A stretch of 51,623 nucleotides of DNA, taken from NCBI GenBank assembly GCA_027491395.1, contig JAOZFI010000025.1, positions 1 through 51,623 of the forward strand, given 5' to 3'. Source of the stretch: Thermoproteota archaeon. GTDB taxonomy: Archaea; Korarchaeota; Korarchaeia; Korarchaeales; Korarchaeaceae. The notes beneath the pieces were generated by a model. That model made no database searches. It saw nothing but the letters and a program-made list of their open reading frames with translations, and was not told the origin of the DNA. How positions within the stretch are numbered: position 1 is the first letter of the stretch; each line of letters starts with the position of its first letter. This document shows positions 33,193 to 41,327 of the stretch, piece by piece. The position numbers were made by a program, and so were the translations under genes.

Positions 33193-34251
33193 ATGTCAAA
33201 CCGATCGGGCAGGAGGTACAGGCTAGCTGGCGAGGAGCTCGATCCGGTGATCGGACCCTATGGGAAGTACCACGAACTTCTGAGGAGTATAGCGTCAGAT
33301 CTCGCCGAGAACCTCTCCGGCATCATCAAGAGGGTCGATGAAATCGCTCCAAAGCTTAGAGACGTGCTCCCCATCTTCGAGTTAAGGGGGAGAGATGCCT
33401 CTTCAGTGAGGATAGGCGCCGTGGACGCTGGGGCCAACGGGAAGGACTTGATCCTAGGCTATCAGCCGGTGAGCGTAGCAGTAGGTGCGGTGTTCATAGG
33501 GACAATGAAGGAAGGCGATCCTGTTGTGGCTACGGTGAAGCCCCCTAGATCCTACTTCGATGACGAGGAGGGCTCCAAGTTCTCCTCCCTTCTTGGCTAC
33601 TACCTCATGTATCGGCTGGGTATAACCCTCTTGGAGAGATCAGATGTCCTCATCTTGGACGGTCCCCTCTTCCTCCCCAGAAATTACTACGGGCCTAGGG
33701 GAAGGGCCCACGCTAGGGCATACTACGAGGTCTACGATGCGGCCCTCCGCTCCCTTGGGGAGCTCTTGAGGACAGCCAGATCCATGGAGAAGATCGTGGT
33801 AGGGATAGTCAAGAGGATCAGGAGCTCGTACATCTCTGGGTGGCTCGGGTTAAGCGGCTATCCCGACTCGATGCTCGCTTCGAGCCTGCTCAGAGAGGGC
33901 GAGGCCTTGGGACCGATTCCTATAAATCCCAAGTGGGAGGATGTCCTCACCTGGCTGGACGACACGAGGCCGTACAGACCTTGGTCCGTGTTCTTCAGAA
34001 GGGGTTCCAAACCCACGAGGATGGATCTCCCGGAGTACGCGCTAGATAACTCTGAATGGTTAGCCAACATCCTCTACAATGTTTCCGAACCTGTTACGGG
34101 TCTCCCCATCCCACTGATAGCCGTGGATAGGCTCTCCAAACTGACCGACAGGCAGGCCTCCCTCATCTACAGGATGATACTCTCGGAGATGGGCTGCAGG
34201 GACCCGGACAGGGTGGCGATGTTCTCCCTTCAAAGGGGTGAGAGCGATTGA
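33193..34251 (+). CDS. nurA: NurA 5'-3' nuclease
   Basis: This nuclease works with HerA in resection of DNA ends. The 352-residue protein has the RNase H-like metal sites of NurA: GAVDAGANGKDL (Asp78 region) and SDVLILDGPLFLPR. A conserved later IAVDRLSKL completes the family pattern. The frame is open to 33082, but the AT-rich, promoter-bearing sequence before 33193 does not look like NurA, and a TATA box lies 33 bases before the ATG at 33193. Its stop overlaps the herA start by 4 bases, so the pair is translationally coupled. Mre11 and Rad50 are not in this window. Confidence 0.92.
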   Translation: MSNRSGRRYRLAGEELDPVIGPYGKYHELLRSIASDLAENLSGIIKRVDEIAPKLRDVLPIFELRGRDASSVRIGAVDAGANGKDLILGYQPVSVAVGAVFIGTMKEGDPVVATVKPPRSYFDDEEGSKFSSLLGYYLMYRLGITLLERSDVLILDGPLFLPRNYYGPRGRAHARAYYEVYDAALRSLGELLRTARSMEKIVVGIVKRIRSSYISGWLGLSGYPDSMLASSLLREGEALGPIPINPKWEDVLTWLDDTRPYRPWSVFFRRGSKPTRMDLPEYALDNSEWLANILYNVSEPVTGLPIPLIAVDRLSKLTDRQASLIYRMILSEMGCRDPDRVAMFSLQRGESD

Positions 34252-36803
34252 CTGATGTGGTCGGCCATGTGATCTCCCGCTCTACTCCCAGAAGGATCAT
34301 GTTCGTGGTCCTGAAGGGGGCCAGAGTTGGAATGGGGGATTTTTACGTGGTCGACCATCCTTGGAAGGGAGTTCCCGTCTTCATAAGGGTTAGGGAAATC
34401 CAGACCATAAATGAGGAAGTGGATCTGGGAAGGACGGGTCTCCTCGCCAGCAGCTCGGGACTCCTCTCGGACTATAGCAGTGAGCTGGAGTACGTGATAG
34501 TGGAGAGTGAGGTCCTGGGGTACAGGGATCCGGAGAGCGGCAGGATAAGGGGACTAGAGACCCCTCCATCAACCCTTTCACCTGTCAGGCGGCCATCTAG
34601 GTCTGATCTGATCTCCTTCTTAGGATCTGGGAATGGTAGGGGCCTACCCGTGAGAATAGGGAGGGTCAAGGGAACGTCGGTCCCGTTCCACTTGGACCTC
34701 GCCTCGGTGGCTAGGGGTCACATGTTCGTGACCGGGATGACCAGAAGCGGGAAGAGCGTTACCGAGGACACGATCGTCCTCCTCTTCAACAGGGAGAAGG
34801 GGAAGTACTTCCTAGGCCCCATAAGGAAGTTCGTGGACCCCTACCTCCCAAGGAGGGCTAGGAGGGGGATAGTGGACATGAGAGGGTGGGGGTGGGAGAC
34901 CCTCACCTTGGGCCCCGGGATGAGACCCGAGTGGAGACCTATAGCAGGTGCCCTGAGGCATGTGAACGACAAGGAGATATACGAGATCGAGACGGCCACT
35001 GGGAGGAGGATCAGGGTCACTGAGGACCACAGCCTGCTCGTCACCCCAGACGGGACGAGCATCATACCCGTCAAGCCCAAGACTCTCATGGCCATGAGGA
35101 GCAAGTACCTGATAGTGCCTAGGGGGGCTCCCCTACCGAAGCCCAAGTCCACCAGCATGTACATGGACAGGCTCATAGGCATTGCCTTGGCTTCTGGGGT
35201 CCCTTATTTTGAGGGTGGGGTCCTCGTAATGGATTCATCGCCCGCAGACGTGAGAGTCGCATGCATGGAGGCAGGAGTGGACTGCGAGGCCATGGGCAGG
35301 GCTGCGGTACGCGTCAGATCCGAGCTTCTCATGGACGCCGTGGCGGAGGGACTGGCCTCAATACTCAACCTCCCGATGAGCCACCAGCACTTCACCGGCT
35401 CCTTTCTGTATCCCCTGCCCAGCGCCCTCAAAGAATACCTCTACAGGAGGCTCCTCCCCTACGTAAACGGGAAGTCCGTGGTGATGATGGAGAGCGAGGA
35501 CAGGGTGCTCGCGTCCTCCATTCTGCTCTCACTGATTGGAGTTACGACCCTAGAGATGTGCGATAGGGGACTGAAGCTGGATCCGGCCACAGCTGCTATG
35601 CTCAGGGACAAGCTGGAGATGCCGCACATGTTCGTGGAGGAGATGGATGGAGCTCTAACGCTTGGCGATCCGAGGAGGGAGACCAAGGTAGCTGAAGGGG
35701 TCGTCCAGAAGGGATGGGTCGACTTGGAGAGAGTGGTGAGAGTCGAGAGGCTGTATTCTAGACGCGAGTTCGTGTACGATCTGGATGTGCCGGGAGCCCA
35801 GAACTTCCTCGCCAACGGGATCTTCGCCCACAACAGCAGCTTCGTCTCCAGCCTCATTTCAAAGTCGTCGCAGCTCCATCCTAGGCCTAGTTTCCTCGTT
35901 CTGGACAGGAGGGGGGAGTACGTCGGGCTGGCGAAGAGAGGAGCCGTGATCTACGACTACACAGCATTCCTTCCCAAGCACGGACTGGCTAGGCCTAGTG
36001 ACGTGGCGAGGAGGTTGGGGTACAGGAGGGGAACCCTCTCCCACCGGCTCGTGCTCTCGGCGGCTGAGGAGGTCATGAGCGAGGGCGAGGAGCCGGACCT
36101 CCAATCCCTGATCAGGGCGATCAGGAGGGTAGCGAGGGAGATGAAGGTCAAATCCTCACTCGTGGCCGAAGTGGAGGCTAGGTTGAGGAGGGAGCTCCCT
36201 AATCTAGTGGCTGGGGGCGGTGGCCTCGATGTGGTCGAGGAGGTGATGAAGAACCCCCTCATCATAGTGGACCTCTCCTCAGACACTAGGTATGAGGACC
36301 AATTTTACGCGGTCAGGGAGATGGTAAGGAGGCTCACCAATTACGCCGTGTCTAGGAGGAACGAGGGGGACTTCGCCCTCATCGTGGTCATAGAGGAAGC
36401 CCAGTATCTAGTCCCGGAGAGGGGTTACACCATAGTGGGGGACCCCTACGAGGCTGGAGCGGCCCAGGCCATAATAGAGGCGATAAGCCAGGCCGGCGGC
36501 TACAACTTGGGCTTCGTGGTGGTGACCCAGAGGCCGGCATACGTGAGCAAGAGCGTGATCAGCCAGACCAACACGGTGGCGGCGTTCAGGTTGAGGAATG
36601 GGAACGATCAGGAGGCCATCATGAAGTACACCGAGGCGGAGGATTTCTCCAATTACTTGGCGATGCTCTCCGACCACGAAGCTTTGGTGTGGGGCATGGC
36701 CAGCCCCATACCCTTCCCGGTGCAGGTGGAGGTGGAAGTGGTGAGCCTGCCGGCGAAGGCCTCTAGGCCGCCGGAGGAGGCTTGGGCGCGCATGCACGGG
36801 TAA
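34248..36803 (+). CDS. herA: HerA hexameric DNA translocase containing a P-loop intein
   Basis: The precursor has 851 residues, and removal of the intein leaves 491, normal for HerA. The N-terminal HAS-barrel (1-150) leads into Walker A, GMTRSGK-S, interrupted after Lys169 by the intein (residues 170-529). Restored, the loop reads GMTRSGKS followed by SFVSSLIS. Walker B is IVVIEEAQYLVPERG, and downstream are RNEGDFALIVV and a sensor region VVVTQRPAYVSKSVISQTN. HerA pumps DNA and drives NurA in end resection. The start is a TTG at 34248 overlapping nurA. Activity should depend on splicing, since the key loop is split. Confidence 0.95.
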   Translation: MTDVVGHVISRSTPRRIMFVVLKGARVGMGDFYVVDHPWKGVPVFIRVREIQTINEEVDLGRTGLLASSSGLLSDYSSELEYVIVESEVLGYRDPESGRIRGLETPPSTLSPVRRPSRSDLISFLGSGNGRGLPVRIGRVKGTSVPFHLDLASVARGHMFVTGMTRSGKSVTEDTIVLLFNREKGKYFLGPIRKFVDPYLPRRARRGIVDMRGWGWETLTLGPGMRPEWRPIAGALRHVNDKEIYEIETATGRRIRVTEDHSLLVTPDGTSIIPVKPKTLMAMRSKYLIVPRGAPLPKPKSTSMYMDRLIGIALASGVPYFEGGVLVMDSSPADVRVACMEAGVDCEAMGRAAVRVRSELLMDAVAEGLASILNLPMSHQHFTGSFLYPLPSALKEYLYRRLLPYVNGKSVVMMESEDRVLASSILLSLIGVTTLEMCDRGLKLDPATAAMLRDKLEMPHMFVEEMDGALTLGDPRRETKVAEGVVQKGWVDLERVVRVERLYSRREFVYDLDVPGAQNFLANGIFAHNSSFVSSLISKSSQLHPRPSFLVLDRRGEYVGLAKRGAVIYDYTAFLPKHGLARPSDVARRLGYRRGTLSHRLVLSAAEEVMSEGEEPDLQSLIRAIRRVAREMKVKSSLVAEVEARLRRELPNLVAGGGGLDVVEEVMKNPLIIVDLSSDTRYEDQFYAVREMVRRLTNYAVSRRNEGDFALIVVIEEAQYLVPERGYTIVGDPYEAGAAQAIIEAISQAGGYNLGFVVVTQRPAYVSKSVISQTNTVAAFRLRNGNDQEAIMKYTEAEDFSNYLAMLSDHEALVWGMASPIPFPVQVEVEVVSLPAKASRPPEEAWARMHG
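34755..35834 (+). mobile_element. Intein in HerA Walker A motif with degenerate LAGLIDADG endonuclease
   Basis: A 360-residue in-frame insert starts with Ser (SVTEDTIVLL), contains the block B histidine in VTEDHS (residue 261 of the precursor), and ends with FAHN followed by Ser+1. This is a complete splicing domain set. The centre corresponds to a homing endonuclease, but the motif helices read DRLIGIALASG (307-317) and YLYRRLLPYVNG (397-408). Both lack the acidic residue that binds metal in LAGLIDADG enzymes. So splicing looks functional, while homing is probably lost. Confidence 0.88.
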
Positions 36804-36850
36804 AAATTTTAACATACTCACTTTTTATAGAACGGAACGGCCTATGCCCT

Positions 36851-38371
36851 ATGAGTTCGTTCAACCCCATTCCAGAGGGGTCGAGGCGAGTCAGAATATT
36901 CGACTCGACCCTCAGTCAGGGGGAGCTGGTCCCAGGCATATCCTTCTCAACCCAAGCAAAGATGGAGATAGCCATGAACCTCGACGCCCTCGGCGTTGAC
37001 GTGATAGAGGCTGGATTCCCCGCTGCCTCCGAGGGAGAGAGAAAGGCTGTTTCCGAAGTGGTCAAGGCCGTTAAACGCATATCCAGAGCTGGATTCTCTG
37101 CAGAGATATGCGCCTTGGCCAGAGCCCTCCCAACAGATGTGGAGCTTGCCTTGGAGACCGAGGCGGACTGCGTTCACATCTTCATGCCCGCGAGCAAGCT
37201 CCACCTCGAGAAGAGGCTGAGGATGAGCTACGAGGAGGCCTTAAATCACGTGATGGACTCGGTGAGCAAGGCAAAGTCGGGAGGGGCCGTGGTGGAGTTC
37301 ACCGCTGAGGACGCGTCTAGGGCCGATCCTGATTTCCTCTGGAGGCTCTGCAAGGGTGCTGAGGAGGCTGGGGCCGACAGGGTAAATCTCACCGATTCTG
37401 TTGGCGCGCTCACGCCAGAGGGAGCCGCTAACATGGTCAGGGAGGCAAAGAAGCACCTCACCAAGCCCGTTAGCGTGGCCTTCTTCAACGATCTGGGAAT
37501 GGCTACCGCAAATTCCGTGGCCGCGGTCCTCGCTGGGGCCGATCAGGTTCACACTTCCGTCAATGGGCTCGGGCCCAAGGCGGGACTGGCCCCCTTGGAG
37601 CAGGTCGCCGTTGCTCTTAAAGAGCTCGCGCAGGTGGAGACGGGAGTTCAGCTTCAGCTCCTGTCTGAGGTGAGCGAGCTCGTGGAGAGATTGAGCGGAG
37701 TGCCTATATACGAGATCGCCCCTATAGTCGGTCCTCTCACTTACACTTACGAGGCAGGCGTGCATGTCCACGCGATATCGGTTGACCCCTCCACATACGA
37801 GCTCATCCCTCCGGAGAGGGTCGGTAGGAGGAGGCGCTTCATAGTGGGCAAGCTGTCGGGCAGGACTGCCGTGGTGCAGACCCTCAGGGAGATGGGTTAC
37901 GAGGCGGATGAGACCAAGGTGGAGGAGATACTCGCCAAGGTGAAGGAGCTGGCCGATAAAGGCGTGAGGATAACTGAGGGCATCTTCAGGTCCATAGTGG
38001 AGGAGGTGTTCGGCGAGGGCAGGGGTAAGTGGTTCGAGGTCCTCGAATGGATGGTCGTGACTGGGAGCGGCGTGACCCCCACAGCTCAGGTGAGGGCGAG
38101 GGTAGGGGACAGGGAGCTCCGGGCCGCATCCTTCGGTGTCGGTCCCGTAGACGCTCTAGCGAATACCATGAGATCTTTGGAGGGGGTTCCGGACTTCAAG
38201 CTCAGGAGGTTCAGGTTGAGAGCCATCTCATCCGGCACCGACGCGATAGGCGAGGTGCTGATAAGGGTTCTCGGACCCAAAGGTGAGGTGGAAGCGAGCG
38301 GGACCAGTCCAGACATACTCGAGGCCTCACTCAAGGCCTTGGAGGATTCGATAAACAAGATCAAGGAGTGA
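36851..38371 (+). CDS. LeuA-like (2-isopropylmalate synthase family) protein lacking the catalytic metal site
   Basis: The 506-residue protein has the full architecture of isopropylmalate/homocitrate synthases: a TIM barrel (about 10-280), linker helices, and a C-terminal LeuA regulatory domain (about 400-506). The active site is gone. RDGEQ reads SQGEL (residues 22-26), so the catalytic Arg and metal Asp are Ser22 and Gln23. The HxH metal pair is Ala210-Phe211-Phe212 in AFFND. The GERxGN loop is GPKAGL, and GKHSG is GKLSG. The frame is intact and barrel-supporting motifs (VIEAGFPAAS, VEFTAEDASR, GLGMAT-like) are kept, so it is not decayed. The start ATG has a TATA box (36823-36830) 21-28 bases upstream. 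A regulatory or amino-acid-sensing role is inferred. Confidence 0.8.
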   Translation: MSSFNPIPEGSRRVRIFDSTLSQGELVPGISFSTQAKMEIAMNLDALGVDVIEAGFPAASEGERKAVSEVVKAVKRISRAGFSAEICALARALPTDVELALETEADCVHIFMPASKLHLEKRLRMSYEEALNHVMDSVSKAKSGGAVVEFTAEDASRADPDFLWRLCKGAEEAGADRVNLTDSVGALTPEGAANMVREAKKHLTKPVSVAFFNDLGMATANSVAAVLAGADQVHTSVNGLGPKAGLAPLEQVAVALKELAQVETGVQLQLLSEVSELVERLSGVPIYEIAPIVGPLTYTYEAGVHVHAISVDPSTYELIPPERVGRRRRFIVGKLSGRTAVVQTLREMGYEADETKVEEILAKVKELADKGVRITEGIFRSIVEEVFGEGRGKWFEVLEWMVVTGSGVTPTAQVRARVGDRELRAASFGVGPVDALANTMRSLEGVPDFKLRRFRLRAISSGTDAIGEVLIRVLGPKGEVEASGTSPDILEASLKALEDSINKIKE

Positions 38372-38421
38372 ATTTCTCCTCCCCTCTCCTCCTCCCCCTC
38401 TTCTCTCCTTACCCATCCCCT

Positions 38422-39510
38422 CTACCTCACGAGTCCCCTCCTTACCGCCTCCACCAGCAAGGGGTCAGCCAGCTCGTACAGCCCGTCCCTTTTCTCGACG
38501 AATCCGTACTCCACGAGCTCTCTCAAATATGTGGTGATCTGTTTATCGCTTATCTTAGTTCCCAACGCTATGGCCAGCCCCCTCTTGACGTCTGACCATC
38601 TGGAGGGATTCATCAGGATTCTGAGGACCTCCACATATCTCTTCCTCGCGATACCCCTGATGGATAGGAAATTCTCCAGCTCCCGAGCAGCCAGAGAGGC
38701 TCCTTCATGGATAGTCCTTTCCAAGGCATCCTCGTGCTCCATCCTCATCCGGTGATAACCGTAGTAGGTGAGCCAGCCCACGATCCCATCAAGCTTGTCT
38801 ACAGCCTCCTCAAGCTCCCTCAGAGGAGGGCTTATCCCTACCTGCTCGAAACCCTTTGCGAGGAAGTCCAAGGATCTCTCCCGCGGGAACTTCTTGAGCT
38901 GAATCTCCGCATAAGCCCTACCGAACAGTGGGGAGGATGGGTCTTCCCTACCCAGCAGACGGTCGAGAAGGCCTACTTCAGATCCGGCCAGTAATAGCTT
39001 AATCCTCTCCTCATAGTCGTAGATGTGCGCTAGCAGCTCCGAGAAACCCCTGATGAGCCTGAGGTCCTGCGCTTCATCGAACGCCATCACCAAGTAAGTC
39101 CCTTCAGACTCGGCCCACTCATTAAAGGCACCTACCAATTTTCCAACAGTTGACAGGGATCTTCTCGATATTTCAATCCGAAACCCGGCGATTTCTACCT
39201 CCCTTATCTTAGAAAGGAATTTCTTGATCCCCCTTTCCTGCTCCAAGAGTCTACTCAATTCATCTGACAGGTAAGAGTAGATGTCCTCAGGTGAGATAGA
39301 TCCGCCGAGCCGCAGGTCGATGAGCACGTAAGGTAGATCTAGCTCTGACAGAGAGACTCTCACGAGAGATGACTTTCCTGTCCTCCTGATGCCCTTCACC
39401 ACGACCATTCTCGAGATGGGATTAAGGAGCTCGGATATGAGCGAGTCCAGCTCCGCTTCCATGTCGTAGAAATCATCCCTCTTGGATTTCACTCCGAGCG
39501 AGAAGTACAA
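38422..39510 (-). CDS. Archaeal AAA+ ATPase (Arch_ATPase/STAND-like) with C-terminal winged helix
   Basis: A 362-residue protein. Walker A is KGIRRTGKSS (residues 39-48), a Walker B-like LVMAFDEAQDL lies about residue 143, and helical lids follow. The C-terminal 80 residues look like a winged helix with KGLAIALGTKISDKQITTYL. This is the archaeal ATPase family (PF01637), whose roles are poorly known and which is often found near mobile or defence genes. The start is uncertain: TTG 39510, GTG 39489 or ATG 39462. Two palindromes lie just upstream. Confidence 0.82.
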   Translation of the reverse strand: MYFSLGVKSKRDDFYDMEAELDSLISELLNPISRMVVVKGIRRTGKSSLVRVSLSELDLPYVLIDLRLGGSISPEDIYSYLSDELSRLLEQERGIKKFLSKIREVEIAGFRIEISRRSLSTVGKLVGAFNEWAESEGTYLVMAFDEAQDLRLIRGFSELLAHIYDYEERIKLLLAGSEVGLLDRLLGREDPSSPLFGRAYAEIQLKKFPRERSLDFLAKGFEQVGISPPLRELEEAVDKLDGIVGWLTYYGYHRMRMEHEDALERTIHEGASLAARELENFLSIRGIARKRYVEVLRILMNPSRWSDVKRGLAIALGTKISDKQITTYLRELVEYGFVEKRDGLYELADPLLVEAVRRGLVR

Positions 39511-39511
39511 C

Positions 39512-39546
39512 TTACACCCCCTGTAAGTAACTCACACCCCGTGTTA
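39512..39546 (-). promoter_or_regulatory. Tandem 15-bp palindromic operator-like sites before the ATPase gene
   Basis: TTACACCCCCTGTAA (39512-39526) and TCACACCCCGTGTTA (39532-39546) are two similar near-palindromes with 20-base spacing, two helical turns. They lie between a TATA-like TTTAATAAC (minus strand, near 39546-39553) and the start codon. The ATPase's own winged helix or another regulator could bind them. Confidence 0.5.
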
Positions 39547-39613
39547 TTAAAGATAGTGCGATTAAAGATGATAGATATAAGAGGAGGTGCCTGAAAAAGG
39601 AGGTTGAGGGTGA

Positions 39614-40672
39614 TCAGAGCTTCCAGGGGAACTCGACTCCTACCTGATCGGCCACATCCTTCATGTTGGCCATTACCTTCTTGTAGATAGGTATACCCTC
39701 CTTCAGCCTCTTCTGAGTGGTGAGCCAGCTCTTCTCACCGTGTACCCATATCTTCTTGAAGTCCGGATGGAGAGGTGCTGATTTCAACTTCTGTATCATG
39801 TAGTCCATCCTCTCCTTGAACTCGTCCACGGGCATGAAGCTCTCTACATTGACTGCCATGAAGAAGTGCCCCACGTTGCTCGGCCCCGGGCCCTCGGTCT
39901 GGCCCACGTCCTTCAGCAGAGCCGCGCCGCTCAGCACTCCAGAGAAGAGTTCGACCATAACGGCGAGACCATATCCCTTGTGGCCACCGAAGAGTTCGCC
40001 AAGACCTCCTAGCGGTAGCAAAGCTCCTTCCTTCCTTATAACCATGGGATCATCGGTTAGCTTACCCTGAGCATCAATGCCCCATCCCAGAGGGGCCTTC
40101 TTGCCCATCCTCGTGTACACTTCCATCTTCCCTATCGGTACGATGGATGTGGCCATATCCAGCACCCACGGAGGCGGAGTCTTCGTCGGAGCAGCTACAG
40201 CTATCGGGTTAGTCCCTATCCACTTGCCCAAAGCACCAGTATGCGCCACTAGGGGCCTGGCGTTGGTCATAGTGACGCCTATCATGTCGTGGTCTAGGGC
40301 CATCATCGCGTAGTAGCCGGCAATGCCGAAGTGATTGCTGAGCCTCACGGTCACGAAACCTATGCCAGCTTCCTTCGCCTTCTTTATCGCCAGCTCCATT
40401 GCCTTCCTGCCGACGACCTGACCAAGTCCGGAGTCGCCGTCGATCAGGGCGTAGGCAGGACCTTCCCTCACGACCTGTATGTCTGGATGAGTTTTCACTG
40501 CGCCGTTCACTATCCCGTCAACGTACCTCTTCAGCCTCGCGACCCCGTGAGAGCCTATACCCCTCAAATCCGCAGTAACCAAGTTATCGGCTGTCCAGCG
40601 GGCATGCTCCTCGGGCACACCCAGCTTAACGAAGACGGAGGTGACGAAGTCCATAAGGTCCTCATACTTCAC
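39614..40672 (-). CDS. Malate/L-lactate dehydrogenase-type (LDH2 family) NAD(P)-dependent oxidoreductase
   Basis: A 352-residue protein of the LDH2/MDH2 family, which is unrelated to classical Rossmann malate dehydrogenases. Landmarks are DLRGIGSHGVARLKRYVDG, the catalytic region VRLSNHFGIAGYYAM, TNPIAVAAPT and GGHKGYGLAVMVELFSGVLS. It oxidises a 2-hydroxyacid such as malate, lactate, sulfolactate or ureidoglycolate, with the substrate unresolved. The start is a GTG at 40672. It is alone on its strand except for the ATPase gene that follows 104 bases later. Confidence 0.93.
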   Translation of the reverse strand: MKYEDLMDFVTSVFVKLGVPEEHARWTADNLVTADLRGIGSHGVARLKRYVDGIVNGAVKTHPDIQVVREGPAYALIDGDSGLGQVVGRKAMELAIKKAKEAGIGFVTVRLSNHFGIAGYYAMMALDHDMIGVTMTNARPLVAHTGALGKWIGTNPIAVAAPTKTPPPWVLDMATSIVPIGKMEVYTRMGKKAPLGWGIDAQGKLTDDPMVIRKEGALLPLGGLGELFGGHKGYGLAVMVELFSGVLSGAALLKDVGQTEGPGPSNVGHFFMAVNVESFMPVDEFKERMDYMIQKLKSAPLHPDFKKIWVHGEKSWLTTQKRLKEGIPIYKKVMANMKDVADQVGVEFPWKL

Positions 40673-41327
40673 GATATAGTAATCCCCAGGGGGAACAGGT
40701 GGTGACTTATCATAGGACAGGTGGGATCACCCGGTATTATACAGCTGCATAATATCCTAAAAAAGTTGGTTATTCAATGGCCGACGGGGTGGCAGACTTG
40801 CAAATAAGCTGAAGTAGACAAGGGCATCGCGCTCTGGGCAGAGAAAGGGTTGCGTCGTAAAAACAACAAAACAAATCGTGTGAATTCAATCCAATGTTTA
40901 TGCTCTTCTATTTTTTACGAGGTATGCGCTAGTGAGTAAGGACCTTATGTGCTAATAACGATGCCATATTTCTTTTCAGTTGGCAGTCTCTTCCGTCCAG
41001 CTCAGAGTTAACGCGTCTACTACTTAACCCTATGCGGCTTGAACAGCCCGGAAGCTCAACATGATAAGTCAAAAATCCAAGTGGAATCGGGGCGAGTTAC
41101 TTGTGGCTTAAATTTATCTTGTTTCTTCAATTAAGCTATTTCTGTAATCTCTTAAGCGGAGATAACCACTATAATTGACTTGTTTTACCTACGCTATGAC
41201 TAACCAATACCCCTACCAAGGGGCCATGGTGGTTAGTAACTCTGATATCTCACTTATCACATCACAGAGGAACCTGACCGACAAATTCTAACCAAAAATT
41301 AGGGGGAATACTAGTGCATGGTGAAAC
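40673..41327. other. Intergenic region with two inverted repeats
   Basis: About 650 bases without a supported gene. A perfect 9-bp inverted repeat (TCGTAAAAA at 40855-40863 and TTTTTACGA at 40912-40920) brackets 48 bases. Further on, a nested hairpin lies at 41199-41237. The stretch is AT-rich with scattered stops in all frames. Confidence 0.45.
41199..41237. repeat. Nested hairpin
   Basis: The outer arms ACTAACCA (41199-41206) and TGGTTAGT (41230-41237) are perfect complements. Inside, CCCCT (41210-41214) and AGGGG (41219-41223) form a second stem with an ACCA loop. The element lies about 90 bases beyond the stop of the leftward metallophosphoesterase, and may be its transcript end or an unknown element. 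Confidence 0.4.

Noticed and set aside
40855-40920. Inverted repeat as ends of a mobile element
   Set aside because: The 9-bp arms are A/T-rich, the inside is 48 bases and no target duplication was seen, so chance is likely.
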